DNA of 64,000 bases from Nitrososphaerota archaeon (GCA_027386095.1 DAHXUN010000007.1:1-64000), one strand, 5' to 3'; counted from the first letter of the stretch, positions 52,348-61,257 are shown. Program-made: numbers and translations. Notes: a model not told the origin generated them from the letters alone.

Positions 52348-53250
52348 ATGGCGAAGTTCAGCTCGGCGCAGGAGAACTGGAAGGAGCAGACCGGGAGCAT
52401 AGTGTCAGTCGAGATATCGAAGCTGTTCGTTGGGAAGACCAACGTCCGCAAGTCGCCGGGGGACGTCGGAGACCTCGTAGACTCGGTAAAGGAGAAGGGA
52501 ATCCTGGAACCCGTGCTCGCCAGGCCCATCGGCGGAAGGTACGAGCTGGTCGTCGGGTCGCGAAGGTTCGAGGCTGCGAAAATCGCCGGGCTCAAGAAGA
52601 TGCCATCGATAGTGAGGCCCATGACCGATGAAGAAGCGATCATAGTCTCCCTCGTCGAGAACATCCAGAGGAGGGACATCGAGCCCGAAGAGGAGTACGA
52701 CGCCATCCTGGCGCTGAAGAAAGCTAACCCGCGCGCCTATGGCACGTCCGAACAGGTCGCCAGGGCCCTCGGCAAGTCAAGGAGATATGTGGAAGACAGG
52801 ATAAGCGCGGTCGAGGTCGTGCGCAACATAAGAAGGGAGACCAGAGCCGACATCACCGTCAAGCAGGCCCCCCTTCCCAAAGAGCGAAAGGAGGGTGTTT
52901 TGCCCGTGAGGCACGCGACGTTCCTCCACCGGGCCGAGGAGGCATCGACCGTCCAGGAGCTCCCCAAGAGGGAGAGGGCCACGCAGCTGAAGGAGCTGGC
53001 CGAGACCATCGCGCCGATGACCACCCCCGAGGCAGAGAACGTGGTGAGTCACTTCGTCATGGCCCCGCAGCGCCCCGTGGAAGACATCAAGAAGGAAGCA
53101 GCGTACCTCCACGCCGTCAAGCTCGAAATCCTGCTGGACCCGAGGGTCGCCGACGGCCTTCGCAAAGCGGCTGAGGAGAGGAACACCACCATGGAGGCGG
53201 TGGCCACCCTCGCCATACATTCCTGGCTCAGGCAGCAGCGCTACGCCTAA
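52348..53250 (+). CDS. parB: ParB-family DNA-binding protein
   Basis: 300 residues. Nuclease-like ParB box (VRKSPGDVGDLVDSVKEKGI, GRYELVVGSRRFEAAKIAGL, IVSLVENIQRRDIEPEEEY) followed by an HTH (YGTSEQVARALGKSRRYVED). The C-terminal helix region has RNTTMEAVATLAIHSWL, ribbon-helix-helix-like. Chromosome segregation or transcriptional regulator; no parA gene is in the window. The N-terminus contains the GxRR (GSRRF) CTP-binding box. Confidence 0.88.
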   Translation: MAKFSSAQENWKEQTGSIVSVEISKLFVGKTNVRKSPGDVGDLVDSVKEKGILEPVLARPIGGRYELVVGSRRFEAAKIAGLKKMPSIVRPMTDEEAIIVSLVENIQRRDIEPEEEYDAILALKKANPRAYGTSEQVARALGKSRRYVEDRISAVEVVRNIRRETRADITVKQAPLPKERKEGVLPVRHATFLHRAEEASTVQELPKRERATQLKELAETIAPMTTPEAENVVSHFVMAPQRPVEDIKKEAAYLHAVKLEILLDPRVADGLRKAAEERNTTMEAVATLAIHSWLRQQRYA

Positions 53251-53269
53251 TCTGCCGAGGCAGACCGGC

Positions 53270-53720
53270 GGCCAGCCCGCCCGTCTCCGACTGGGTTGGC
53301 ACACCGTGAAGTAACCGCCTGCGGACTGGAGGCAGCTCTTGTCCAAGCCCTTGACGTAGGCCAGGGCGCCTCCAGGCGGCGGGGAATGCCTTGCCAACGC
53401 CTGACTCTCGAACTCCTCGTTGGTCCACACATCCTGCCCACGGCTCCCGATTTGCCGCCTCGGTGAAGATCGACGCATTCATGCATCGGCTGAAGGGCGA
53501 GGCCCTTCGTTGCCGCCGAGAGAGCTCTCCGGGGGGTTTCCCGAACTTCTCCACGAAGGTCACAGTCGACAGCGGCTTCAGGCTCTTGCGGCCCGTGAGC
53601 TTCTTCCTAGGGTAGTCGAAGGCTACAACGGTCGTGGGGCTCACGGTCTCTGGGAAGTCATTCTTCAGCTCCCGGGGCCACGCGCCGGTAAACGTGCCGT
53701 CCGCCGGCTGCCGGCCTCAC
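53270..53720 (-). pseudogene. Probable frameshifted small gene, minus strand
   Basis: Two good coding pieces in different frames. The upstream piece (about 53545-53700) reads AWPRELKNDFPETVSPTTVV, then FDYPRKKLTGRKSLKPLSTV. The downstream piece (about 53290-53455) reads DVWTNEEFESQALARHSPPP, then YVKGLDKSCLQSAGGYFTVC. At least one frameshift separates them. No family recognised. A real decayed gene or sequencing error are both possible. Confidence 0.3.
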
Positions 53721-53767
53721 CGCTCGGCTTCGGTATTTATCACAGGTTCCCGGCCCCCAGGCGGCCG

Positions 53768-53944
53768 ATGTCCCCAAGAGCCAAGCTCCTCCTCTCCCTG
53801 CCTGTCATCGCTGCCGCCGTAATCGTGCTCGTCTACTTCAGGCTCTTCGCGAGCCCGGTGGTAATCGCCGTCATCTTCATACTCTACGTCGTCGTAAGCC
53901 TCAGGAACAGGCGGAAGTTCAGGAAACAAGAACGGGGCGCCTGA
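53768..53944 (+). CDS. Small membrane protein
   Basis: 58 residues from ATG 53768. Two membrane helices, AKLLLSLPVIAAAVIVLVYF and PVVIAVIFILYVVVSL, and a basic end (RNRRKFRKQERG). TATA-like TATTTAT (53734-53740) lies about 30 bp upstream, so a leaderless transcript. Same strand frame extends further upstream without good coding sequence. Confidence 0.6.
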   Translation: MSPRAKLLLSLPVIAAAVIVLVYFRLFASPVVIAVIFILYVVVSLRNRRKFRKQERGA

Positions 53945-53978
53945 CCGAGCTCTGGCGCCAGACGAATGGGTCTTGATG

Positions 53979-54665
53979 TCAGGGCGAGAACCTGTCGTAG
54001 GGAGAGATGAGATCCAGCTCCCCCTCGAGGTCACGGAAGCCGGGGAGGAGGGCGCCGAGTCTCCTCCTGAAGGCGGTGGAATGGTTGAACTCGAGCAGAT
54101 GGGTGAGCTCGTGCAGGACCACATACTCCCTGAGACGCTCAGGGAGGGCTATGAGCTGCCAGCTGAACGAAAGCCTGCCACCCCTGGTGCAGTAGCCCCA
54201 CTTGCCCATCTCCCTCACATCCACCCTAGCCGGCTTCGCGCCCACCCTCGGGGCCAGCTCGGCAACCTTCCGCACGACGTAGGCTGAAGTCTCGCGGAGG
54301 AACCACCTCCGGACGAGCTCCTTGAACCTCCTTCGGTCATCGGTGTAGACATCCACGACCCCCCGAGAGGGGTCCGGGACAAGCAAGTCCCCAGCGCGGT
54401 CGTGGAAGACTGCCGTGAGCATCTCCCCCCCGACCATTACAGCGTCGGGGCGGAGGATCTGCTTCGTCATGGCCATCCGTTCGTACTCCCTCCTCAGCCA
54501 GGGGGCTTTGTCTCTGATGGCCTTCTCGACGTCCACCGTCCTCCCCCTCGGGAGCACCACTTCCAGGGTCAGGTCAGGTCGGAAGCGGAAGTAGGTGTAT
54601 CTGTTGCTTGTCCCTTTCACCACTGAATACTCCACAGGATTCGGTCCGAGGATGTAGTGCGGCAA
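53979..54665 (-). CDS. YgjP-like (DUF45) metallopeptidase
   Basis: 228 residues. YVVLHELTHLLEFNHSTAFR gives HExxH plus the third zinc ligand His, and MGKWGYCTRGGRLSFSWQLI is the conserved preceding strand pair, as in YgjP/UTP pyrophosphatase-like minigluzincins. Substrate unknown. Confidence 0.88.
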   Translation of the reverse strand: MPHYILGPNPVEYSVVKGTSNRYTYFRFRPDLTLEVVLPRGRTVDVEKAIRDKAPWLRREYERMAMTKQILRPDAVMVGGEMLTAVFHDRAGDLLVPDPSRGVVDVYTDDRRRFKELVRRWFLRETSAYVVRKVAELAPRVGAKPARVDVREMGKWGYCTRGGRLSFSWQLIALPERLREYVVLHELTHLLEFNHSTAFRRRLGALLPGFRDLEGELDLISPYDRFSP

Positions 54666-54703
54666 CTTGTCCTGCCTGGCATACAGTCAGATTGCGGCGG
54701 ATT

Positions 54704-54935
54704 TCAAGTTGCTTGGAGTCGCGTAAAGGCCATCAGATAGCGTGAGCCGAAGTCAGCCGTCCTGACGACCTGGAACAGGCCCGAAGCGTCGACCGCGTGG
54801 ACCTGGACGCTTTGTCCTCCATCGCCAGGGCGGCTGTCTCCTCTCTCCCCGCGCCTATGTCGAGTATCTTTTCCCCGGGGGAGCGGGGAGAGCATGCCGA
54901 CGTCACTCCCCAGCGTCCGGAGTCGGTCGAAGCCC
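54704..54935 (-). pseudogene. SAM-methyltransferase remnant with frameshift
   Basis: SPGEKILDIGAGREETAALA is motif I of a SAM methyltransferase (about 54833-54893, minus frame). It then continues in another frame as VQVHAVDASGLFQVVRTADF and GSRYLMAFTRLQAT. VQVHAVD would be motif II right after motif I, so a one-base shift near 54830 broke the gene. The piece is far shorter than a methyltransferase; most of the enzyme is deleted. Confidence 0.55.
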
Positions 54936-54941
54936 CTTGCC

Positions 54942-55664
54942 TCAGGCGGTGCCGGCTCGCAACCTGCTCCTAGCCTGACTCGCGCCGACGATTATGAGCA
55001 CTGGAGCGGCCAAGTTGAGGAAGGGGATGATGGTGAAGATGGCGCCCAGCTTGAGCAGCGTCTCGTTGTACCTGCTGCCCGCCCTCCAGAGCCCGAGGAG
55101 TTCCCCCCCGATGAAACCGATCAGGGTCAGCAGCCCTCCGATCGCGAGCATGAAGAAGGCGATGAAGAGTGATGCCACGGCGGAAGAAAACTCTGCCGAG
55201 GAGAGCGACGCGGAAGCTGTCGGCGCCTGGGTTATGATGTTACTGACTGAGCCGAAGAAGCCGACCCCTCCAGCCACAGCCAGCCCCCCTCCCACTACCA
55301 TGACAATGGTAAGGATGGATGGCACCGAGAACGTCCGGTCGACCCTCCTGAGGCCCCAGAAGCCTATGGCGAGAATCGCGAGCGCGATTATTTCCACTGC
55401 GCCCGTGACCGGGAGGACCAAGGTCATGCTCCGGATCGCCGGCCCCAGCGCCGCCGCGGTCTGGACCGAAGTCGCGTTCCGGACCTGGGGGAATGCGGTG
55501 AAGCTTGAGAACGCCCCCCCGAAGAGGTACAAGCTGGCGGCCCATCCGGCAACCAACCCCGCCAACTGCAGGACGCCGAACCAGAGCATCATCCCAAGAG
55601 CCGAGACTTCGCGCCCATCGGCACTCTGCGGTGCAGCAGGTACCGAAGGAGGCTCCGTGGCCAT
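54942..55664 (-). CDS. DUF973-like membrane protein
   Basis: 240 residues with about five membrane helices (MLWFGVLQLAGLVAGWAASL, VEIIALAILAIGFWGLR, ILTIVMVVGGGLAVAGGVGF, LFIAFFMLAIGGLLTLIGFI, FTIIPFLNLAAPVLIIVGAS). GELLGLWRAGSRYNETLLKL and PFLNLAAPVLIIVG match the DUF973 type common in Thermoproteota. Shares a TATA element with the RNase H-like gene. Confidence 0.75.
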   Translation of the reverse strand: MATEPPSVPAAPQSADGREVSALGMMLWFGVLQLAGLVAGWAASLYLFGGAFSSFTAFPQVRNATSVQTAAALGPAIRSMTLVLPVTGAVEIIALAILAIGFWGLRRVDRTFSVPSILTIVMVVGGGLAVAGGVGFFGSVSNIITQAPTASASLSSAEFSSAVASLFIAFFMLAIGGLLTLIGFIGGELLGLWRAGSRYNETLLKLGAIFTIIPFLNLAAPVLIIVGASQARSRLRAGTA

Positions 55665-55684
55665 AGAGCGAAGGTGGCGTCTGA

Positions 55685-55696
55685 GTTATTTAAGTG
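55685..55696. promoter_or_regulatory. Bidirectional TATA element
   Basis: GTTATTTAAGTG lies about 25 bp before the leftward ATG 55664 and about 30-40 bp before the rightward ATG 55726. Confidence 0.5.
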
Positions 55697-55725
55697 GGGG
55701 AGGACTTCCGGCGACCAGTTTCAGC

Positions 55726-56139
55726 ATGCGGATCCCCGGACGCAGGCCCGTCAGGGTCTATGTCGACGCCAAGATTCTGAACATGCATGACCCGTCGCTA
55801 CCGAAGGAAGCCTACGTCGGTTACGTGGTCGACGGCAGCGGGAGGAAGAACGTGAAGCGGGTGGAGGCCCAGGAGACCGATGACGCCGAGGTCCTGGCAA
55901 TCCTCTTTGCGATCGAGGAGCTGGGGCTCCTAGGCAGGTTCACCGTTGTGTGCGACCATGAGTCGGTGGTCTCTGAGGCCAGGAGGGACAGGGCGAAGAA
56001 CCCGAGCGAGCTTCTCCGGAGACTGCGGGAGACCCTGCGTTCGCATCCCAAGGTCAGGCTCGAAGCTTTACAGTCCAACCCTGCCCACCAGGTGGTCACG
56101 GAATATGTCAACGCCCTGAAGGCGCCCGCGGAGAGCTGA
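55726..56139 (+). CDS. RNase H-like fold protein
   Basis: 137 residues from ATG 55726. VRVYVDAKILNMHDPSLPKE (first acidic residue), EAQETDDAEVLAILFAIEEL, and RFTVVCDHESVVSEARRD (Glu/Asp of the central strand) follow the RNase HI layout, including an acidic residue on the fourth strand. Archaeal RNase HI-like protein; loss of full catalytic carboxylates cannot be judged by eye. Overlaps the convergent sfsA gene by 32 bp. Confidence 0.75.
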   Translation: MRIPGRRPVRVYVDAKILNMHDPSLPKEAYVGYVVDGSGRKNVKRVEAQETDDAEVLAILFAIEELGLLGRFTVVCDHESVVSEARRDRAKNPSELLRRLRETLRSHPKVRLEALQSNPAHQVVTEYVNALKAPAES

Positions 56140-56890
56140 CCGGCCGTGGCCTGCCGCTGACATGGACTCCGTATGGGCGGCTCCTGAAGTACCGGATGAG
56201 AGACACGCCATCCTTCGTCACCCTCAGATTCACCTGCCATCTCTCTACCCCAGCGTCCTCGGCCGACCTGGCGGCGGCCAGTATCCTGCTGTTCGAGTCG
56301 TTGGGCGGAGGAGGGCTGAAGGGCTCAGCGTCGTACAGATAACAGAGGACTATCTTGGCCCTCCTTCCGTCCGCGAGGGACCGTCTGAGGTCGCCCATGT
56401 GCCGGATCAGCCTGTCGAAGGAATCGAACCTGCTGCTCCTCTTCCTCGCGGCTCCGTCCCCCGCGGGGAGCGTTATCAGCGGAGTCTTCACTTCGACGTA
56501 CGCGTCCCCGACCATGAAGTCGATGCGCGAAGACCCCAACACGACCTCCCTCCGAACACGGCCCGAGGCCAGATGGAAGAGGGACCCGCGCTTTAGGAAG
56601 AACTCGAAGTACCGGTTGGCGGCCGTCTGGTTGATGCCGATCCAGTCCCGTCCCCCTGTCGTGGAAATCGCTTCGACCGTGTAGGCGGTCTTGCGCTGCC
56701 TGTTTGAGGCCTTGGAGTAGAGGCATGGGAGCCCTGCGGGCTCAAGGTCGCCCAGCCTCCCCGTGGTGGGGCAGTGGCATCGGAGCACCTTCCCCCGGGA
56801 CTTCACGAGCATGACGAACCTGTTAGGCCTCGACAGGATTGTCCCCCTCAGGAGTGGACTGGGGAACCTGTAGGCTGGTCTGGTGCCCAT
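56108..56890 (-). CDS. sfsA: SfsA-family protein
   Basis: 260 residues from ATG 56890. FPSPLLRGTILSRPNRFVM, VLRCHCPTTGRLGDLEPAGL, RKTAYTVEAI, WIGINQTAANRYFEFFL, and SSRIDFMVGDAYVEVKTPL match SfsA (sugar fermentation stimulation protein), a putative OB plus nuclease-fold protein. The acidic D...E-x-K triplet typical of nucleases is intact (SRIDF, VEVK). Confidence 0.9.
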   Translation of the reverse strand: MGTRPAYRFPSPLLRGTILSRPNRFVMLVKSRGKVLRCHCPTTGRLGDLEPAGLPCLYSKASNRQRKTAYTVEAISTTGGRDWIGINQTAANRYFEFFLKRGSLFHLASGRVRREVVLGSSRIDFMVGDAYVEVKTPLITLPAGDGAARKRSSRFDSFDRLIRHMGDLRRSLADGRRAKIVLCYLYDAEPFSPPPPNDSNSRILAAARSAEDAGVERWQVNLRVTKDGVSLIRYFRSRPYGVHVSGRPRPVSSPRAPSGR

Positions 56891-56947
56891 TGTCGTCCGG
56901 CAGGGCAATGACCGACGTTATTAGCCGCGCGTGGCGCCCGCTCTGCC

Positions 56948-57106
56948 ATGGCCGCGGAGGGGCTTCGGAAGGCCCTCCATGAAATCGAAGGGCAGCCTGG
57001 TGCGCTCGACGCCTCTTCGCGGGAGGAACTCTCCGAGGCGCCCCTGGCTGAGCGGCGCCGGGTCAGCCGTGGAACTTCCGCTCCCCCGCTCTCACTGCGA
57101 CCTTGA
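56948..57106 (+). CDS. Possible small protein, 52 residues
   Basis: ATG 56948, about 25-30 bp after a TATA-like GTTATTAGC (56916-56924). MAAEGLRKALHEIEGQPGAL is a good helix; the rest is Arg/Ser-rich. It overlaps the convergent DUF1684 gene by 44 bp, which lowers confidence. Confidence 0.3.
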   Translation: MAAEGLRKALHEIEGQPGALDASSREELSEAPLAERRRVSRGTSAPPLSLRP

Positions 57107-57608
57107 GCCAGTTCTCCTGCGGCGGGAGGGGGCAGACGTAGTCGTCGGAATAGGCGCAATATGGGTTGTACGCGTAGTTGAAGTCGACCGCGTACTCGTC
57201 GTCGTGCTCAACCTCGAGGTCCAGGTAGCGGGCCGCCCCGTAGCTCTCCTCCCCCGACGTCGCGTCCCTGAAAGGGATGAAGAGGCTGGGCTCTTGCCGC
57301 TGGGCAGACTGGTAGGCGTGAATCCGGAACCCTCCACCCCCCACTGACAGGTCGAAGAAGCCCACCCTATTGAAGAGCTGGCGGGTCCCCTTGCTGGTTC
57401 CCATGACCACTCCATCAGGGCTGGGGTACCTCTGCAGCCTCGCTTCCATCCGATAGTCGGGGTCAGGCACGAAGTAGTTCAGCCCTGGGAAGGCGCGCTT
57501 CGCCTCCGGCGGGAAGGGCGAATCTGGGTCGGACCTGAAGAACTCGTCCTTTTCCTCCCTGAACCTGGCGAGCGCCCTCTTCCACGTCTCCTGGTCTTCC
57601 GGGGACAT
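57063..57608 (-). CDS. DUF1684 protein
   Basis: 181 residues. REEKDEFFRSDPDSPFPPEA, FPGLNYFVPDPDYRMEARLQ, FRDATSGEESYGAARYLDLE and DFNYAYNPYCAYSDDYVCPL are signature stretches of DUF1684, proteins of unknown function found in bacteria and archaea. Presence in an archaeon suggests transfer from bacteria (inference). Confidence 0.9.
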   Translation of the reverse strand: MSPEDQETWKRALARFREEKDEFFRSDPDSPFPPEAKRAFPGLNYFVPDPDYRMEARLQRYPSPDGVVMGTSKGTRQLFNRVGFFDLSVGGGGFRIHAYQSAQRQEPSLFIPFRDATSGEESYGAARYLDLEVEHDDEYAVDFNYAYNPYCAYSDDYVCPLPPQENWLKVAVRAGERKFHG

Positions 57609-57695
57609 ATCCCCGCTCGGGGCCCAGGCCTGAGACTAGAACCTTGCGGACGTGGCAAACATAAAAAGTCCGGCCGGCGGACTGTCGGGGCAGCC

Positions 57696-59174
57696 TTGGC
57701 TCAGAATCCCATAGTCCGTGACATCCTGAAGAGGTACCAGCAGGTGTGGTCCCTCGGCCATTCCATGGCTGTGCTCGGATGGGACACGGAGACGCACATG
57801 CCCGAGTCCGGGGCGAAGGCGAGGGGGATCGCTTCGGGCCAGCTCGCCATGCTGGTCCAGAAGGCGACCGTCGACCTGGAAGGGCTGGTGAGGAAGGCGG
57901 AGAAGGCGAGAGACCTAGACGACATGGAGAAGGGGGTCGTCAGGGTGCTGAGGAGGAGCCTGGACTACTACCTGAAGGTCCCGCCGGAATTGGTGAACCA
58001 GCTCCAGAGGGAGACCACGGAGGCGACCGTCGTGTGGAGGACGGCCCGCGAGCGGTCAGACTTCAAGTTGTTCAGACCCCACCTGGAGAAGATCGTCGAG
58101 CTCGAGAGGAAGGTGGCCGACAAGCTGGGCTACGCGAAGCACCCGTACAACGCGCTACTCGACCTCTACGAAGAGGGATTCACGGTGAAGGACGCCGACA
58201 AGGTCTACGCGGTGCTGATACCGGAGAGCAAGAGGCTCCTCAAGAGAGTCGCGGCCGACGGAGTGTACCCCTCGAAGCACCCGCTGGAATCGGTCACCTA
58301 CGACACAGGGGCGATGCAGAAGGTGAACGAAGAGATCCTCGGGCTGCTGAAGATGCCCATGACGAGGTTCCGCATGGACGTGTCTACCCACCCGTTCACC
58401 ACTCAGATCGCGCCCGACGACGTGAGAATCACGACCAGATACGAGGGGAAGGACTTCAAAGCGTCGCTCTATTCGACGGTCCATGAGAGCGGCCACGCGA
58501 TCTACGGGCTGGGGCTCGGGCCGAAGCTTGCCTACACCCCCGTGGGCGATGGGGCGTCCTATGGGGTGCACGAGTCTCAGTCTAGGTTTTGGGAGAACGT
58601 CGTGGGGAGGAGCAGGGATTTCGTCAAGCTTGTCCGCCCGATACTCAAGCAGAACCTCCCGTTCGTAGAGAAGTACGACGCGGAGGAGCTCTACCTCTAC
58701 TTCAACACTGTCAGGAAGAGCCTCATCAGGGTGGACGCGGACGAGCTGACCTACAACTTCCACACCGCCGTGAGGTACGAGGTAGAGAAGAAGATCATCG
58801 GGGGCGAAGTGAAGGTCGCAGAGGTTCCAGAGGTCTGGAACGACACATTCGAGAGCTACCTGGGAATCCGGCCAGGAGGCGACGCCGAAGGCGCACTCCA
58901 GGACGTGCACTGGAGCGGAGGGTCCTTCGGCTACTTCGCCACGTACACCCTCGGGAACATCGTGGCGGCGATGATATGGCACAAGATGGGGAAGGGAGCG
59001 CTCGTGCAGGAGGCCTTGAGCGGGGGTGACGTCGACGAACTCAAGGAGTGGCTCGGGTCCAAGATCCACAGGTTCGGGGCCATCTATCCCCCAAAGGAGC
59101 TGCAGGAGAGGGTGTTCGGGGAGGCCTACAACGCCGAAAGGCTCCTGACCTATCTGAGCGAGAAGTTCGCGTAG
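57696..59174 (+). CDS. M32-family carboxypeptidase
   Basis: 492 residues, TTG start. Zinc motif VHESGHAIYGLGL (HExxH) with the downstream HESQSRFWENVV Glu, typical of thermostable carboxypeptidase 1. The N-terminal MAVLGWDTETHMPESGAKAR and YHIPVxR-like DADELTYNFHTAVRYEVEKK are also family marks. Cytoplasmic peptide degradation. Confidence 0.93.
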   Translation: MAQNPIVRDILKRYQQVWSLGHSMAVLGWDTETHMPESGAKARGIASGQLAMLVQKATVDLEGLVRKAEKARDLDDMEKGVVRVLRRSLDYYLKVPPELVNQLQRETTEATVVWRTARERSDFKLFRPHLEKIVELERKVADKLGYAKHPYNALLDLYEEGFTVKDADKVYAVLIPESKRLLKRVAADGVYPSKHPLESVTYDTGAMQKVNEEILGLLKMPMTRFRMDVSTHPFTTQIAPDDVRITTRYEGKDFKASLYSTVHESGHAIYGLGLGPKLAYTPVGDGASYGVHESQSRFWENVVGRSRDFVKLVRPILKQNLPFVEKYDAEELYLYFNTVRKSLIRVDADELTYNFHTAVRYEVEKKIIGGEVKVAEVPEVWNDTFESYLGIRPGGDAEGALQDVHWSGGSFGYFATYTLGNIVAAMIWHKMGKGALVQEALSGGDVDELKEWLGSKIHRFGAIYPPKELQERVFGEAYNAERLLTYLSEKFA

Positions 59175-59191
59175 TCCTCGAGGCCGCGAGG

Positions 59192-59344
59192 GTGGCGAGT
59201 AGGTTTGGCGAGCTGGACACCTCGAAGGTGCTTCCGCGCGTCCTTGACGAGCACGACAGAGGGGTGGCCCGCATCTCCGAGGCGCTCAATCTGGAGTACT
59301 CCGTCAGGCCCATCCTCGAGGAGCTGAGGGAGTTCCTTGAGTGA
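59192..59344 (+). CDS. Possible small protein, 50 residues
   Basis: GTG 59192, 17 bp after the carboxypeptidase stop. SRFGELDTSKVLPRVLDEHD then VARISEALNLEYSVRPILEE reads as a tight helical protein with good codon use. No family recognised. Possibly the last gene of the operon. Confidence 0.4.
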   Translation: MASRFGELDTSKVLPRVLDEHDRGVARISEALNLEYSVRPILEELREFLE

Positions 59345-59360
59345 CGTCTGTGTTGCAACG

Positions 59361-59378
59361 AGCCGGCAGCTGCCGGCT
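59361..59378. repeat. 18-bp perfect palindrome, copy 1
   Basis: AGCCGGCAGCTGCCGGCT is fully self-complementary. Both 7-base arms recur at 62986-63003 (AGCCGGCAGGCGCCGGCT). It lies about 50-65 bp before the thioredoxin start. Could be an operator, a transcript-end hairpin or a scattered repeat. Confidence 0.6.
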
Positions 59379-59426
59379 GTATGTCTAAATCCATCCGTCT
59401 CCAGTGTGTTGCCAAGTGACCGATGA

Positions 59427-59867
59427 GTGACGTTCGATGACGAAGTGAAGAAGATCAACGAGAAGAAGTTCGAAGAGATGCTGAAGCGGACGAAGCCCCA
59501 GGCGGGCATTGCCGCGAACGACGGGAAGCCCGTCGAGTTGACGGACGCCAACTTCCGCGAGGTGGTAGGGAAGCACCAGGTGGTCGTGGTCGACTTCTGG
59601 GCTCCATGGTGCGGCCCGTGCAGGGTAGTTTCCCCGGTGCTTGAGGAGCTCGCGACTGAGATGGCGGGCAAAGCCACCTTCGGGAAGCTCAACGTGGACG
59701 ACAACCCCCTGACCTCCCAGCAGTTCGGCATCCAGGGAATCCCGACAATCATGGTCTTCAAGGACGGCGAGCCCGTGGACGGCCTGGTGGGTGCCGCGCC
59801 GAAGCAGACGATTGAGGCCAGGATCAGGCCCTACGTCTCGGAGACCAAGGGCTCGCCGTATCAGTGA
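59427..59867 (+). CDS. Thioredoxin
   Basis: 146 residues, GTG start. VVVVDFWAPWCGPCRVVSPV carries the WCGPC redox centre; GIQGIPTIMVFKDGEPVDGL has the cis-Pro. A ~35-residue N-terminal helical extension (EVKKINEKKFEEMLKRTKPQ) precedes the fold and may mediate partner binding. General protein disulfide reduction. Confidence 0.93.
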   Translation: MTFDDEVKKINEKKFEEMLKRTKPQAGIAANDGKPVELTDANFREVVGKHQVVVVDFWAPWCGPCRVVSPVLEELATEMAGKATFGKLNVDDNPLTSQQFGIQGIPTIMVFKDGEPVDGLVGAAPKQTIEARIRPYVSETKGSPYQ

Positions 59868-59873
59868 GCCCCG

Positions 59874-60575
59874 CTAGTCTTCCTGGGACGTGACGTAGGC
59901 AAGCCTGGCGTACGGCCTGACCGCCTGCAGTATCTTCAGCTCCGCCTTCCTGAGGTGCTCCTCGTAGGTAGACCTCTTCATCCCCTGGTTGGCGGCGATT
60001 TCATCCATGGTCGCGCCCTTGGGCATGCCATAGTATCCCATCTGCAGGGCGGTGACGAACGCTTCGAGCTGCTTCTTCGTCAGCGCCCCCAGGAACTCGT
60101 CCACAGGGACGGTGATGGCCCCCCTCGCCGACTCTCTCGGCACCACCGACTTGTTCTCGACCTCGACCTTGGACACCTTCGAAAGCGCCTCCAAGGCGCC
60201 GTCCAACGTCCCCTTGGTGAAGGCGAGCAGGCGACAGTGCTCGAACCCTCCGCGGTAGTTTACAGGCATGACCGGTATGCACTCCGCCCATTCAATCATG
60301 GCGACTGTGGAGTTGTCCGTAGCGCACTTGCATCCGACCACCGCCTCCATGTTCTTGGAAGAGTACCTGTTGAACCGGATCAGGTGGGCGCCCAACGACT
60401 TCAGCATGTCGCCGAGGGCCCGCTCCAGCTTCCCGGCGTCCTCCTCTTTGGAGACCTGGAACTCCAAGATGTCGACCTGGAGGTTGCACCACCTTTGGAT
60501 TCCCACGGTCGGGAAGAGCTTGGAGAAGTTGCAGAAGGGGAGAGAGTGGTCGAGTCTCAGGGATACATCAAACAT
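59874..60575 (-). CDS. HTH_10 (bacterioopsin-activator-type) regulator
   Basis: 233 residues from ATG 60575 (a longer start at 60623 has a poor N-terminus). The C-terminus has the HTH_10 pattern: LTKKQLEAFVTALQMGYYGM, KGATMDEIAANQGMKRSTYE, EHLRKAELKILQAV. The N-terminal ~150 residues (DILEFQVSKEEDAGKLERAL, NRYSSKNMEAVVGCKCATDN with a CxC) are a sensor-like domain, perhaps metal- or redox-responsive. Next to thioredoxin, which is suggestive of redox control. Confidence 0.85.
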   Translation of the reverse strand: MFDVSLRLDHSLPFCNFSKLFPTVGIQRWCNLQVDILEFQVSKEEDAGKLERALGDMLKSLGAHLIRFNRYSSKNMEAVVGCKCATDNSTVAMIEWAECIPVMPVNYRGGFEHCRLLAFTKGTLDGALEALSKVSKVEVENKSVVPRESARGAITVPVDEFLGALTKKQLEAFVTALQMGYYGMPKGATMDEIAANQGMKRSTYEEHLRKAELKILQAVRPYARLAYVTSQED

Positions 60576-60718
60576 GCCGGCACTTTGGCGAGGCTCCGCT
60601 AAATGGTTTCCACCGCGGCGCAAGGCGGCGCGCGCCTAGGCCTGCATCAGCAGACTCCGTCTGGCGTCAGGGGCGGTCATCGGCGGGCGCTCCTCCAGAG
60701 GTAAGGGGCCCTCCGGCG

Positions 60719-61129
60719 CTAGCCGTACCTGGAGACCTGACTCCTCTCCGTGGGGAATAGGTTTTCGTATGAAGGCATGTCGCCGCGTAGCATCCCCCCG
60801 GCATCCGTCCGCTCGCCCTCCCACATGGCCTCTGGTGGGAAGGGCCGAGACTCGAGGCCGGCCAGTATCATCCTGAGCCAGGCGACTGACATCGCCTGCC
60901 CCTGGTACCAGCCACCCCTCTCAATGGCGGTCCCCACGATGGCCTTGTAGTGTTCCTTCATGCCTAAATCGTTGGTCTCGCGTGTCCCGGTCGGCTTTTG
61001 AGCTGCCAGCAAGACTGCCGCTCCGCCTAGGAGCTCGGAGTCGCCTCTGAATTCCGGCTCGAATTCGTGCTCTATGCTCCAGGGGTCCTCGACCTGCCTG
61101 GAGAGCCTCCGCCTAAGTTCTCCAATCAT
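60719..61129 (-). CDS. Unrecognised 136-residue protein
   Basis: Start ATG 61129 (61180 possible). IGELRRRLSRQVEDPWSIEH, FRGDSELLGGAAVLLAAQKP, HYKAIVGTAIERGGWYQGQA, AWLRMILAGLESRPFPPEAM. Helical and conserved-looking; no family recognised. Ends with PTERSQVSRYG. Confidence 0.6.
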   Translation of the reverse strand: MIGELRRRLSRQVEDPWSIEHEFEPEFRGDSELLGGAAVLLAAQKPTGTRETNDLGMKEHYKAIVGTAIERGGWYQGQAMSVAWLRMILAGLESRPFPPEAMWEGERTDAGGMLRGDMPSYENLFPTERSQVSRYG

Positions 61130-61257
61130 CACCCATGGTGTCCCTGGGCTGGTTTTTGAAACGGCGGCTTTGAATGGCATGGCGGTCGCTGTTCAACCCC
61201 CTTGAACAGGCCTGATTCAAAGGCGGGGCCCGGCTGCAGCCCCCTCGGAGGGCTTTG

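Noticed and set aside
54994..55725. Upstream extension of the RNase H-like gene
   Set aside because: The frame continues upstream but lies antisense to the DUF973 gene; a TATA box and ATG 55726 give a better start.
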